A stretch of DNA of 64,000 nt, taken from positions 21,886,838 to 21,950,837 of the forward strand of contig NC_081547.1 in NCBI RefSeq assembly GCF_901000735.1, read 5' to 3'. The notes below the pieces were generated by a model. It did not search any database and was not told the DNA's origin. It saw only the letters and a list, made by a program, of their open reading frames with translations. The translations under genes were made by a program, and so were the position numbers. The stretch comes from Corylus avellana. Its lineage: Eukaryota > Streptophyta > Magnoliopsida > Fagales > Betulaceae. Shown here in pieces: positions 39,372 to 50,459 of this stretch (position 1 is its first letter; each line of letters begins with the position of its first letter).

Positions 39372-40217
39372 ATGATGACTTCTGCAAAATTTGAAGTAGA
39401 AAAGTTTGATGGTCAGAATAGTTTCAGTCTTTGGCATACTAAGACGCGTTCTTTAATGCGACAACAAGGTTTGGCGAAGATTTTGGATGGCAAAGTGCTA
39501 TCATCAAGGGAGGAGCGTTTCATGTCACATCTATACTATTTTAGTGCGTTTGGGAGCATCATGTATGCTATGGAGTGCATTTGTCCAGATGTTTCACATG
39601 CAGTCAGTGTTGTTAATCCTAGCTAGGTTTATTGGCCAGCAGTGAATTTGATATTCCGTTATTTACGGGGTGTTACAGATGTTGGCTCAATCTTTGACAA
39701 AGACAGTGGTATCAGTTCCAGTGTCATTGGGTATGTCGATTTAGATTATGCTGGTGATATGGTTGTGACACGAGCAAGTATCATATTGAAGAAAATTGCC
39801 TCTAATGAAAATCCAGTGGATATGTTAACTAAGCTAGTTTCAGTTCTCACATCTATACTATTTTAGTGCGTTTGGGAGCATCATGTATGGTATGGAGTGC
39901 ATTTGTCCAGATGTTTCACATGCAGTCAGTGTTGTTAATCATAGCTAGGTTTACTGGCCGGCAGTGAATTTGATATTCCGTTATTTACGGGGTGTTACAA
40001 ATGTTGGCTCAGTCTTTGACAGAGACAGTGGTATTAGTTCCAGTGTCATTGGGTATGTCGATTCAAATTATGTTGGTGATATGGTTGTGACACGAGCAGG
40101 TATCATATTGAAGAAAATTGCCTCTGATGAAAATCCAGTGGATATGTTGACTAAGCCAGTTTCGGTTCTCAAGTTCAAGAGGTGCTTGGCCTTGATTGTT
40201 ATTTGTAGCTTGTGATT
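39372..40217 (+). pseudogene. Copia body 1: Gag start fused to RNase H tail, with a duplicated, interrupted 3' part
   Basis: The frame begins MMTSAKFEVEKFDGQNSFSL, a Copia Gag N-terminus. After about 45 residues it passes directly into the C-terminal RT/RNase H region (FSAFGSIMYAMECICPDVSH, VNLIFRYLRG). Protease, integrase and most of RT are missing. A TAG at 39624 replaces the AAG seen in the copy at 43386. A segment of about 322 bp (from CACATCTATACTATTTTAG at 39525) is repeated in tandem from 39847, again with the stop, ending ..NPVDMLTKPVSVLKFKRC. Decayed and non-functional. Confidence 0.75.
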
Positions 40218-40295
40218 GCCCGTGTGGGTGTTGGAGGAGACGTCATGAGGAGATTTGCGTTGAGGACTTGATAGAATTCAAGTCAAAGTGGAGTT

Positions 40296-40878
40296 TGTTG
40301 TATGGTGCCTTGAATTTTTTCTCAAGTCACTTTTGTGTGGGGCCATATATCTTTGCTTTTCCAAATTAGTGTTGGAGTTCACGTTTCAGCCATCCATAAT
40401 TATTCTCCAAGTTGTATTTGGATTTGTCTGGATCGCCTATTTGACTCCTCTTAGGAGTTGGGTTTGTGCCCACGTATGTAGTCCTTATTCTACTCAATTT
40501 TGGAGTCTTTGCTAACCGACTTTGTGACCTATAAAAGAAGAGCATGCCACATAGCCACATTGAGAGGGAGAGAAACTTAGAAGCCGCATCTCATTAGAAT
40601 TTTCTCACTTTATTGTGTCTTATGGCACTTAGAGAAGAAGAGAGTTTTCTTTGTCAATTTTTCTCTCTTTTGTGTGAGAGTGAGATTTGAGTGCATTGGG
40701 ACTTTGAGTTTTGAGTGGTTTTCTCCCTACTCCTTTGTACTCCATCTTTTGTTAGTGAATGCAGGCTTGTTAAACCGAACCACTTAAATCTTGGTATCGT
40801 GTGTGATTGATCTATTTTCTATTCTGCTCTAGCTTTTCTGCTTCTTTAGGATCCTGTATTTTAATTCCGTGCACAACA
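40296..40878 (+). repeat. Copia array LTR 2
   Basis: TGTTGTATGGTGCC..GTGCACAACA. It lacks about 40 bp near the R/U5 part compared with LTRs 1 and 3 (around the TTTCCTCTAGATCGTC segment). It is preceded by a polypurine tract and followed by a perfect primer-binding site. Confidence 0.8.
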
Positions 40879-41735
40879 AGTGGTATCAGAGCCTGGGTTC
40901 TTAATTTTGCATGATGGCTTCTGCAAAATTTGAAGTAGAAAAGTTTGATGGTCAGAATAATTTCAGTCTTTAGCGTATTGTTGTGCAAATTTATTTAACT
41001 CGCAAGTGTACGAATCGATTGTAGTTAATGAATTGCAAGTGCGAGGTCGATCCCACAGAGAATTATATTATTGAAAGAGCAATTTAAATCTAAATTAATT
41101 AAATTCTAACCTAGTTCCAAAAAGGTTTTAAATTTTGATTTTTGAAATTAAAAGACAAACATAAACTAATTAAAATAAACTAAGAGATAAAAGACTAAGG
41201 TTTAAGAATTCACACTCACCGAATCATAACAACATACTCCCATGTTTATCAATATTAATCTGAAGTTCTCACAATTAAAATCTTAGATATGTTTTACTAT
41301 ACTTCAACAATTAATTGAAATCATCTCGTGTATCCATTCATTGCACAAATCACAAAAAGAATCCAATATCAATTAAATCATCAGATGTATCTGTAAATCA
41401 TAAAAGATACTCAATCTTAATTGAAACACCAAATGTATCCGTAGAACAAATCACAAGGGATATCCAATTATTTAGGCAAATAAAATCAAGCAATTAATTA
41501 TGTGAAATTATCTTAAATTATCAAGTGTATCCTTGCATCACAAAAGATATCCAAGAATCACTCCACACATTGAAAAGAAGTAAAACAATTGAAATATTAA
41601 ACCCAATAAAATCAGATAAATAAAGACTTACATGAAAGTATTGATGTTCTTCATCAGTGAGGCTTCATCCTCAACCTTAGTTGGAAATTAGCTCCATATA
41701 AAAATAAAACCTAAACTAAAGAAAAACTAAACTAA

Positions 41736-42349
41736 GGCATCGTTTGGTTAACGGAATGTTTAGTCCATTGGAAAAGGATTAGCTACTACTGAAAATAGAA
41801 GAGTGTGGAATAGATTAACTATTCATATTCATTTGTTTAGTTGTAAAGCTGGGATAGACTAGCTAATCTTATTCCTTCGTTTAGTACAATACAATATGTT
41901 GGTGAATGGAATCATATTGTGATCAAATTTCCTAAAATACCCTTATAATACAAATATAATTTATATTATTAAGGACTTTCATTCTTTTTTTAATATATAT
42001 ATATAAACAACTTTACTATAATTTCTTTTTCTTTTTTGTTTTTGATTATGTCAAGTATGTAGCCTTTTTTCTTTTTTCTTTTTTCTTTTTTCTTTTTGCA
42101 ATTATGCTACAAAATTATTTATATAAAAAAAAATATAGTTGGAGAAAACAGAATCAAACTCAATCTTGAAATAAAATAAAAAAAAATAGTTGGAGAATGT
42201 AAAGAGAATCAAAAGAAATCAAAAAACATAATTAAAAAAAAAATCGTTTGCACTTGCAGAAAAACTGTACTAGGAGAATCAGAGAGAAAATAGAAAGAGA
42301 GATACAAAAAGAGAGAGAACGAAATATAGAGAAGGGGAACAGAGAAATG

Positions 42350-42432
<83 letters not shown>

Positions 42433-42692
42433 AGAAGAATCAGAGAGAGAACGAAATTTAATCCCACAAGTGGGGTTTTTTGTGGTAATTTACACAATTA
42501 ATTTAATCCCACAGGAAAGGATTAGCTAAGCCACTCATTTTTTAGTGGCTTAGCTAATCATGTGTGTATAGGATTAGTAGTCCCATAGGTATAGACTATT
42601 TCCAAGAATTGAGTGTTATCAAACAGAGGACTAGCTATACCTAGTGTTAGCTAGTTCAATCCAAGGGTCTATTCTACAAACCAAACGGGGCC
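41736..42692. mobile_element. PIF/Harbinger-type MITE nested in the solo LTR
   Basis: The termini GGCATCGTTTGGTTAACGG and the inverse GGCCCCGTTTGGTTTGTAG are inverted repeats. TAA flanks both ends (41733-41735 and 42693-42695). Subterminal GGATTAGCTA motifs recur in both orientations. The interior has (AT)n-(GA)n microsatellites at 42354-42427. Non-coding. Confidence 0.75.
42354..42427. repeat. (AT)n followed by (AG)n microsatellite
   Basis: About 17 AT units run directly into about 19 AG units within the Harbinger MITE. The frames crossing it (YIYIYI, RERERE) are artefacts of the repeat. Confidence 0.9.
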
Positions 42693-43385
42693 TAAAAGAA
42701 AAGCTGTGGATTACATTCTGTCTTCAAAATTGTATCCCAAAACTTGTATCTGGAATTGTATATCTTTTCTTGAATGCAAAGAGGTCTATTTTATAGGCTT
42801 AGGAAAGTCCTAGAAGCCCTATTAAACCTAGATAATTCGGAGGTCTGTCTCCCAGTCAAAATAAAAGTCTGAAATCCAAATAGGATTCGTCTAGATTTGT
42901 ATCCTTTTATTTGGGAAAAATTTTGGCATAGTAACCGTCCGAATTAGGAAACTCCTATTACACAATTAACTGTAGTATTTTGAGTTAGCTTTCCAATGCT
43001 GCTTGAATCATTTCAATACGATATTTGAACAGAAGGTTATGGTCAAAATATTGAGACATATGCAGAATCTGAATTTGAATTCAATCTGAAATTTTATCCA
43101 TTCTGAACTTTAATCCAATCTGATCTTTAATCCAATTTAACATTTTCTTGGATTTGGTTAAAAGTTAACCACATCATCTAGGTCTTCTCAAAGTATGCTT
43201 TCTTCCAAACTTTGCATTTTTTCTTTAAAAGCTGTAGTTTTTCTTCAATGACCTACAAAATACTAAAAACACAAAACTAATACAAAACATTAAATAACGG
43301 CACAACTAAAGGATTAACTAATGTAAATAAAGGGGTCCAAGTATGCAATATTTGGCACTTATCACGTACTAAGACACGTTCTTTA

Positions 43386-43823
43386 ATGCGACAACAAGGT
43401 TTGGCGAAGATTTTGGATGGCAAGGTGCTATCATCAAGGGAGGAGCGTTTCATGTCGCATCTATACTATTTTAGTGCGTTTGGGAGCATCATGTATGCTA
43501 TGGAGTGCATTTGTCCAGATGTTTCACATGCAGTCAGTGTTGTTAATCCTAGCAAGGTTTATTGCCCGGCAGTGAATTTGATATTCCGTTATTTACGGGG
43601 TGCTATAGATATTGGCTCAGTCTTTGACAGAGACAGTGTTATCGGTTCCAGTGTCATTGGGTATGTCGATTCAGATTATGCTGGTGATATGGTTGTGACA
43701 CGAGGAGATATCATATTGAAGAAAATTGCCTCTGATGAAAATCCAGTGGATATGTTGACTAAGCTAGTTTCGGTTCTCAAGTTCAAGAAGAGCTTGGACT
43801 TGATTGTTGTTTGTAGCTTGTGA
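43386..43823 (+). pseudogene. Copia body 2: intact Gag-RNase H fusion frame
   Basis: 145 residues are open from MRQQGLAKILDGKVLSSREE to ..NPVDMLTKLVSVLKFKKSL. The true N-terminus (MASAKFEVEKFDGQNNFSL) lies at 40914, before the solo LTR. Relative to autonomous Copia polyproteins, everything between Gag and the end of RT is deleted, and the RNase H core is also missing (DYAGDMVVTRG joins directly to IILKKIASDENPVDML). It cannot encode an active enzyme. The frame stays open without the TAG found in body 1. Confidence 0.7.
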
Positions 43824-43917
43824 TTGCCCCATGTGGGTGTTGGAGGAGATGTCATGAGGAGATGTCATGAGGAGATTTGTGTTGAGGACTTGATAGAATT
43901 CAAGTCAAGGTGGAGTT

Positions 43918-44537
43918 TGTTGTGTGGTGCCTTGAATTTTTTTCTCAAGTCACTTTTGTGTGGGGCCATATATCTTTGCTTTTCCAAATTAGTGTTAGAG
44001 TTCATGTTTCAGCCATCCAGAATTATTCTCCAAGTTGTATTTGGATTTGTCTGCATCGCCTATTTGACTCCTCTTAGGAGTTGGATTTGTGCCCATGTAT
44101 ATAGTCTTTATTCTACTCAATTTTGGGGTCTTTGCTAACCGAATTTGTGACCTATAAAAGAAGAGCATGCCACATAGGCACGGTGAGAGGGAGAGAAACT
44201 TAGAAGCCGCATCTCATTACAGTTTTCTCACTTTGTTGTGCCTTATGGCACTTAGAGAAGAAGAGAGTTTTCTTTGTCAATTTTTCTCTTTTTTCTATTG
44301 TTCTCTTTTGTGTGAGAGTAAGATTTGAGTGTATTGGAGATTTGAGTTTTGAGTGGTTTTCTCCATACTCCTTTGTACTCTTTTTGTCAGTGAATTTCCT
44401 CCAGATCGTCTCCGCTAGTGGATGTAGGCTTGTTAAGTTGAACCACTTAAATCTTAGTGTCGTGTGTGATTGATCTATTTTCTATTCTGTTCTTTTCTGC
44501 TTATTTGAGATCCCGTATTTTAATTCCATGCACAACA
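43918..44537 (+). repeat. Copia array LTR 3
   Basis: TGTTGTGTGGTGCC..CATGCACAACA, preceded by the purine tract AAGGTGGAGTT and followed by AGGCC, which pairs with AGGCA before LTR 1. It contains CTATAAAAGAAGAGC at about 44152. Confidence 0.8.
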
Positions 44538-44716
44538 AGGCCAACTACAATGACCTATAAATTATTTTTATACTACAATGAGTGATTTGTAATTTATGCC
44601 AATCACATTGACCAATTTTGCATTAATCCCAAATTTTTATGCAAAATAGTTAATCAAAATCTACCTTATCGAGTTTGGCTAATGGATTTTGAAAGGCTAT
44701 ATACTTATCTGCTCTT

Positions 44717-44753
<37 letters not shown>

Positions 44754-44783
44754 GCCAATTCAGCAAATAAATTACATTTACAG

Positions 44784-44891
44784 ATAGAAATTGCTGCATA
44801 CATGACCCAAGTCCAATGTAAAGAAGACATCAAAGATCTATGCAGAAACCTTCTCCTTAAAGCTGAAGGTATCGAAGACCATGGAGAATAA
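44784..44891 (+). pseudogene. Coding-like terminal exon fragment (plus strand)
   Basis: After an acceptor-like TTTACAG at 44777-44783, 35 residues are open and end in TAA: IEIAAYMTQVQCKEDIKDLC followed by RNLLLKAEGIEDHGE. The composition is protein-like and unlike the surrounding DNA, but I do not recognise the family and no upstream exon is visible before the Copia array. Likely a remnant of a gene or a captured fragment. Confidence 0.3.
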
Positions 44892-45002
44892 AGCCCAACT
44901 TCATCCTCCTCTTCTACAAACCAAATACAGCTGGTTTACAACGAAGCCCAAGATCCTTATGATGCTTAAAATCGAAGCCCAAATACCAGTGTGCAGTTCC
45001 CT

Positions 45003-45115
45003 TTAAGATGCTTTCTCCCTCTCCCTGTTTGCCTCCATTAGAGCCTGTTTTAACAAAGACTTTGCCTCCTGATTAAGCTCACTGATGAACTTCAAAGGTG
45101 ATGGCCAGACAAGAG
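45003..45115 (-). pseudogene. Coding-like terminal exon fragment (minus strand)
   Basis: On the minus strand, after an AG at 45116-45117, the frame reads PLVWPSPLKFISELNQEAKS followed by LLKQALMEANREREKAS and a TAA stop. The amphipathic helical composition looks protein-derived. No further exons are found upstream before the AT repeat at 45250. Family not recognised. Confidence 0.3.
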
Positions 45116-47449
45116 GCTATACTGATGAAGGATTCAGCAAGGCTGCACATGCTCCATGCCTGTGCTTCATAGCAACACATATGGTATTCTCTCAGATGCA
45201 TCTCTTTGAACACGATCTACACCCCACACCAACAATTCGCGGATGCAATCAATATATATATATATATATATATATATATTTCTCTATTTCATTTCCAAGG
45301 ATTGTATTTTTTTCGACCGTATTTCTTCCAAACGGTTTTTTTTTTTTTTTTTCAAGATTGAGACTTTGAGAGCCAACATTAGTTACATATAATAACACTC
45401 ACGTGGTCCAGTTCCATACATTATAACCACGCCAACATATTAATTATAAATCTCAACTTCTATGATCAAGATAGATTATTATGATTGATATGTTATAATC
45501 ATATAAAATGAAATACTCAATTTTATTACTAACTATGAACTGTAGTTTATATGTTCTAGTCTTATCAAATAACTTTTTTAGCCATTTGAGAGTGGTCGAA
45601 CCACCCCATTCGGTAAAGGGTTGGCTCGACACACTCTCTTCGGCCTTTTTTTTATTACTTTTTGTTGGGGATAAAATCCACTGTGGGTCCCACTATCTCT
45701 CAACAACTCTCAATTATCTTATAAGATCCTACATTATCTCAACTACCTCACATTATCTCTCAAGTATTTCAAATGATCCCTCAATGATTTGAAGGGAGAA
45801 GATCGAGGAAGCAGTTATATAGATAATACCCTATAAAATGGAACACCAAGCATCAGTAACAGGGATCGATCATTTATTTCTCAATACATTGCTAGCTACG
45901 GCTACATTTAGACCCCATATATGACTGTTAAGCATCAGAGGGTCTACGGGGCTATACCCAGAGACCCCTTTGACGCTCTTATTATTTTGTAGGAGCTTGA
46001 AGGTCGATGATTGGAGACGCCTCGAAGAACGCAAAGATCACACCAATTGGAGACTGTTAGACCAAAAAAATGTGGGAACGACTATGTTCTTACAAAATCA
46101 AAATCCGTTATGGTGGTGATCAAGCGCTTGGACGACACATCAACTAGCAGGAGTCAGATATGCCCAGATCTATAACTACAGATCCCAAATCAACTCCGTG
46201 AAGAAACATGCGGTGACGGAGGTCATTCTATTTCGAAATCAAAAATTTTCAAAGAAAAAAAAAGCTGCGGAGAAAATATCTCTAGCATGTGTCCTTTTAG
46301 AAGAAAAAAGAAGAGAGCTAAGCGGTGGGTCTCCAAGAAAGCTTACAGCAAAAGAGAACCTTCTACAAGATTTGAAAAAAAAAAAAGAAGGTAGTGCACA
46401 TTCTCTTTCTCTGCCAAAAGTCTTCACGCCTAGCGAGCCTAGCAGACTCGTCGGTGAACCAACACCCATACAAGCCCAACCACTAGCTCCCCTAGTAGGC
46501 CTTTCGACGAGTCCCTCTATGACTGTCAATGCCGCAACCTCGCTGAGATTTGCTCAACTTCGCCCTCACCGACTAGCCTTGTCGCCGACCATGACTCAGA
46601 CCATTGGTCATCGACCATGCCTTGTCGCCGAGTCTGCCTCGAATGACAAACTCGGGTTTGTTGGCCTTCTTCAGCGTTGACCCATACTCAGGTTCGCCGA
46701 CCCTGTTCAGAGCTGACCCATTCTCAGACCACCGAGACTGAGCATCTGAACAAGTTCCGACGCACGCTTGGTTTCACCTGACCGACCCTCAGCACCGACA
46801 CCTTCCCATACTCGTGACTTGGAGGATCGCCTCACCTCACCTCACATCCAATGGCGACCAACCCAAACTCGGCTTCGCCAGACCGACCCAGACTCAGTTC
46901 CATCTAAATGACGAACCCAGCTTGGGTCCAACGACACATTCTCGGATCACCGAGCCCGAGCCTCACAATCCTCAAATAAATGAGACCAAGCTCTTACCAT
47001 CCTCGGATTGCCGAACCTGCCAAGTATAACTGACGACAATGTCACCAGACCCCCCAAGTATTGTCGCAGAAACCTACTGTCCCAGCATCATTAATACAAA
47101 GTGGGAAACAAATAAATTGGCCTCGGCGACAAATAGTGAAGAAGGAGAAACTGAGTTGACGCCTACACAGGGTCGCTAGCTACACCGCTATTCAGTCCCG
47201 CTAGTGAGCCTAAGGGTTCACCGGCGAGTCTGCAGCACTGCTAGCAACCCCGTGGCCTCCATCAATGAATTCTATAGCAGCCTCCTCGGTGAGCTCCAGA
47301 CAAGCATCCCCGACCTAGCCTCGGCGAGCTCCCTCCAGAAACACTACTACTGCCCTATAGAAATGGAGGTACGTATTCTATATTTTACATGTATCTATCA
47401 CCAAATACATGTAAAGGAATGGTAATCCAAGAGTCAAAACTTTGAGGGA

Positions 47450-48060
47450 AAAAATTTTCCGAGGAAAATTTCTGAGAGTCAAAATTCCAAAGGGACAAAA
47501 TCCGAGGAACAATCCCGAGAGTCACAACTCTAAAGGGAACAATTCCGAGGAAATATCCCGAGAATTACAATTCCAAAGGAACAATTCCGAGGAAAAAATT
47601 CCGAGAACCAACTACTCTGTGAGCACCAAGTCCTAAAGCTTCAAGGAACCAAAATGGCAACAAGTCTCTAGGTTTATTAACGCTCAAATCTTTATGACTA
47701 CCTTTGTTAATCATGTTTTACTGAGTCACTTCCATTGGTCGGATACATGCACTTGTTTGGTTTCTTTCTCATTTTGTGTTGAAAAAAAATTCTCCGAGGA
47801 AGAAAAATTCCGAGTGTCCGAGAATTAAATTATGAGAAAAATTTTATGAGGAAGAAAAATTCCGAGAGTCTAAGAATTAAATTCCAAGACAAACTCCAGG
47901 AAATATTTTCCGAGGAAGAAAAATTCCGAAAATCCGAGTCATATTCAAGGAGCAAATCCGAGGAAAGCAAAAAATCCGAGGAAGGGTCATCCCGAAAAAA
48001 TCCGAGGAACAAATTTTCCAAGGAGAAATATTTCGAGGATCATTCCGCCTCCCAAGGGCC
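47450..48060. repeat. CCGAGGAA-type imperfect tandem repeat
   Basis: Short motifs AATTCCGAGGAA, TCCGAGAGTC and CCGAGGAACAA recur irregularly about every 20-30 bases, in two blocks (47450-47620 and 47785-48050) inside the LARD-like element. The Glu/Lys/Ser-rich frame across the second block is a product of this repeat. Confidence 0.7.
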
Positions 48061-48999
48061 GAGGATCACTCCACCTCCTGTGGCCCGAGCATCACTCTGC
48101 CTCTTGAGGGTCAAGCATCACTCTTCCTCTCGAGGGCCGAGCCTCGCCCCGGCAGATAAGTCCCTGTGAACTTATTTTATTGAGTTATGAAATATGTGAT
48201 TTTTTTAGCCAACTATGAAAAAACATATTCACCTTTTGCATAGGTTTCACGTGAATATATATATAAGCCTAGCTCTTTATTCCTAATTCGGCTTTTTGCA
48301 AGCTTTGTTTAAAAACAAAAGCTCATTGCCCTCATCAAGTTGCTTCCCACGGGATTCATAAGAAGAAGATACCATTTGTATATAAAACCAAAAATGATAT
48401 TTCTTTTTTTGTCAATTGTCACGAATGAGTATATTCATATATATGGTTATTAAATGCTCTTGTCCTTTACTAGAATCAAAGCACAATTTACAATTCTGAA
48501 TACATATGCTCATGGCTCTTGATGAAAAGACAATAATGTAAGAATATCTCTGTTGAAGATATGCTTTAAATGGGTCAAAACAAACCAATGGCAACTCAAA
48601 AATGATTGGGTATCGAATTTGTCTTCTTATAATAGGCATGCTCCTCTCATGAGAGTAGCATTGTCATCTCGATGGGTGACAATTCACACCATCATGAGAG
48701 ACCTACCATTTGCTTTGTACAGATTCATAGTTTTGTACTGCACATTGAATTAATGCCCATTTATTTAATAGCATTCTACATCCTTAGTTCTGATTTCCTA
48801 AGATTATGATTGCTTGGGCTTGATAATAGTCAACTGTGTTTCATACACCGTAAAAAGGCATGTTGTTACTCGATTTTAGTGCAACACGCTCTATGTTTCT
48901 TCTTTCAACTTTTTGTAGTAATCATGAATAACAGAGAGGAAAAAGAGCACAATGTGGTTTAGAGTAAAAAAGCACTTCATGTCACCACAGGGAGCATCA

Positions 49000-50060
49000 C
49001 TTCGCCTCAACACGATCGAGTCTCGCTCCGCCTCTACATGGCCGAGCATCGCTCCACCTCTACATGGCCAAGTCTCGCTCTGCCTCTACATGGTTGAGTC
49101 CCGGCCACTTCGCCTCTACATGATTGAGTCTCACTCCGCCTTTACATGGCCGAGCATTGCTCTGCCTTTTCATGGCCGAGTCTCACTCTGCCTCTACATG
49201 GCCAAGTCCCCTTCCGCCTCTACATGGCCGAGCATCGCTCTGCCTTTACATGGCCAAGTCTCGTTCCACCTCTACATGGCCGAGTCTCGCTCTGCCTCTA
49301 CACGGCCGAGCCTTCCTTTGCTTTAACATGGCCGAGCCTCACTCCGCCTCAGCATGGCCGAGCCTCACTCCACCTCAACATGGCTGAGCCTCACTCCGCT
49401 TCAGGACGACGAGTCTTGCTCTGCCTCACCATGGCCGAGGCTCGAGTGTCACACCGCCTTACCATGGCCGAGGCCCGAGTCTCACTCTGCCTCATATGGC
49501 CGAGTCTCTCTCCGCCTCTACATGGCCGAGTCCCGATCCGCCTCTACATGACTGAGTCTCCTTCCGCCTCTACATGACCGAGGCCCGAGTCTCACTCCAC
49601 CTCATACGGCCGAGTCTCGCTCTGCCTCTCTACATTGCCGAGGCTCGAGTCTCACTCTGCCTCATACGGCTGAGTCTCGTTTTGCCTCTGTATGGCCGAG
49701 CCTCACTCCGCCTCAGCACGACGAGTCTCACTACGCCTCACAATAGCCGAGGCCCGAGTCTCACTCCGCTTTACCATGGCCAAGGCCCGAGTCTCACTCT
49801 GCCTCATACGGCCAAGTCTCGCTCCGCCTCTACATGGTTGAGTCCCACTCCGCCTCTACATGGCCAGTCTCACTCCGACTCTACATGCCCGAGCCTCACT
49901 CCGCCTCACACGGCCGAGTCTCATTCCACCTCTACATGACGAGTCTCACTCCGCCTCAACATGGCCAAGGCCCGAGTCTCACTCTGTCTCATATGGTCGA
50001 GTCTCGCTGCACCTCTACATGGCCGAGTCCTACTCCGCCTCTATATGGACAAACTTTGCC
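49000..50060. repeat. 26-bp minisatellite
   Basis: A unit close to CTCCGCCTCTACATGGCCGA plus GTCTCG (26 bp) is repeated about 40 times with substitutions and a few longer units (GAGGCCCGAGTCTCACTC type). 26 is not a multiple of 3, so each frame cycles through all three readings every 78 bp. None contains a stop, which creates overlapping frames of 65-143 residues. No interspersed spacers, so it is not a CRISPR array. Confidence 0.85.
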
Positions 50061-50459
50061 CCACTGAGTCCATGATCAGCTCGCCCTCGCACACTATCGT
50101 TGGACCTCACCAAAAGCTCACATGATCTCGAGATTTCCTAGGAATCCAGACAAAATGATCCCGAGAGTCGCATATCCAAGAATGGGGGGTATCTAGTTTG
50201 AAGATCATCAACAGATATTTGAAGAAACGACTTGGTGAGCGCAAGGGAAGCAGTCATCTTAGCCAGGATTGGATCGAGAAGCTTCCACGTAAAGACCTTT
50301 TGGCACAAGTGCAACGATGAAGGCCTCAAACTACACCTTCACTTGCTAAAGGAGAAGCAGGACAAATCCCAAGTAACCATGGCAGCACACTGGGAGATAG
50401 CGGCTCGGCACTTCAGTCAGAAGATCTCGTCGCTTTGGAGAAAAGCCAAAGAGCTTTCC

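Larger units (their letters stand above)
40979..43364 (-). mobile_element. Solo LTR, family S1, inserted in the Copia body
   Basis: Starts TGTTGTGCAAATTT and ends GGCACTTATCA; flanks CGTAT/CGTAC form a 5-bp target duplication. The uninterrupted target is seen at 39430 (GCATACTAAGACGCG). It is homologous at both ends and internally to the solo LTR at 53231-54510 (shared CTCGCAAGTG, GAGGTCGATCCCACAG). A TATA-like CCTATAAAATAG at about 42790 reads on the minus strand, so the LTR is minus-oriented. The extra length is due to a nested Harbinger MITE. No internal region remains. Confidence 0.75.
38719..44537 (+). mobile_element. Tandem Copia-type LTR retrotransposon array (LTR-body-LTR-body-LTR)
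   Basis: Three LTRs of about 583-621 bp share the termini TGTTG..CAACA: 38719-39339 (first base mutated to C), 40296-40878 and 43918-44537. Each of the first two is followed by a tRNA-iMet primer-binding site (TGGTATTAGAGC at 39342, TGGTATCAGAGC at 40881). The second and third are preceded by a purine tract ending GTGGAGTT. Only the outermost ends carry a target duplication, AGGCA/AGGCC. The array therefore arose from one insertion, by unequal recombination between LTRs or by insertion as a tandem form. The bodies are heavily deleted and non-autonomous. Confidence 0.85.

Noticed and set aside
42248..42529. Plus-strand frame with YIYI and RERE runs
   Set aside because: A product of the (AT)n-(AG)n microsatellite inside a Harbinger MITE.
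46198..46680. A 160-residue frame as a possible Gag protein of the LARD-like element
   Set aside because: No zinc knuckle or Gag motif, low-complexity Lys and Pro/Ser composition, and no counterpart in a known family that I recognise.
49000..50060. Direct repeats resembling a CRISPR array
   Set aside because: Units are head-to-tail without unique spacers, in a plant retroelement.
48952..50075. Several overlapping plus-strand open frames of 65-143 residues
   Set aside because: They are different phases of the same 26-bp minisatellite, which has no stop codon in any frame.
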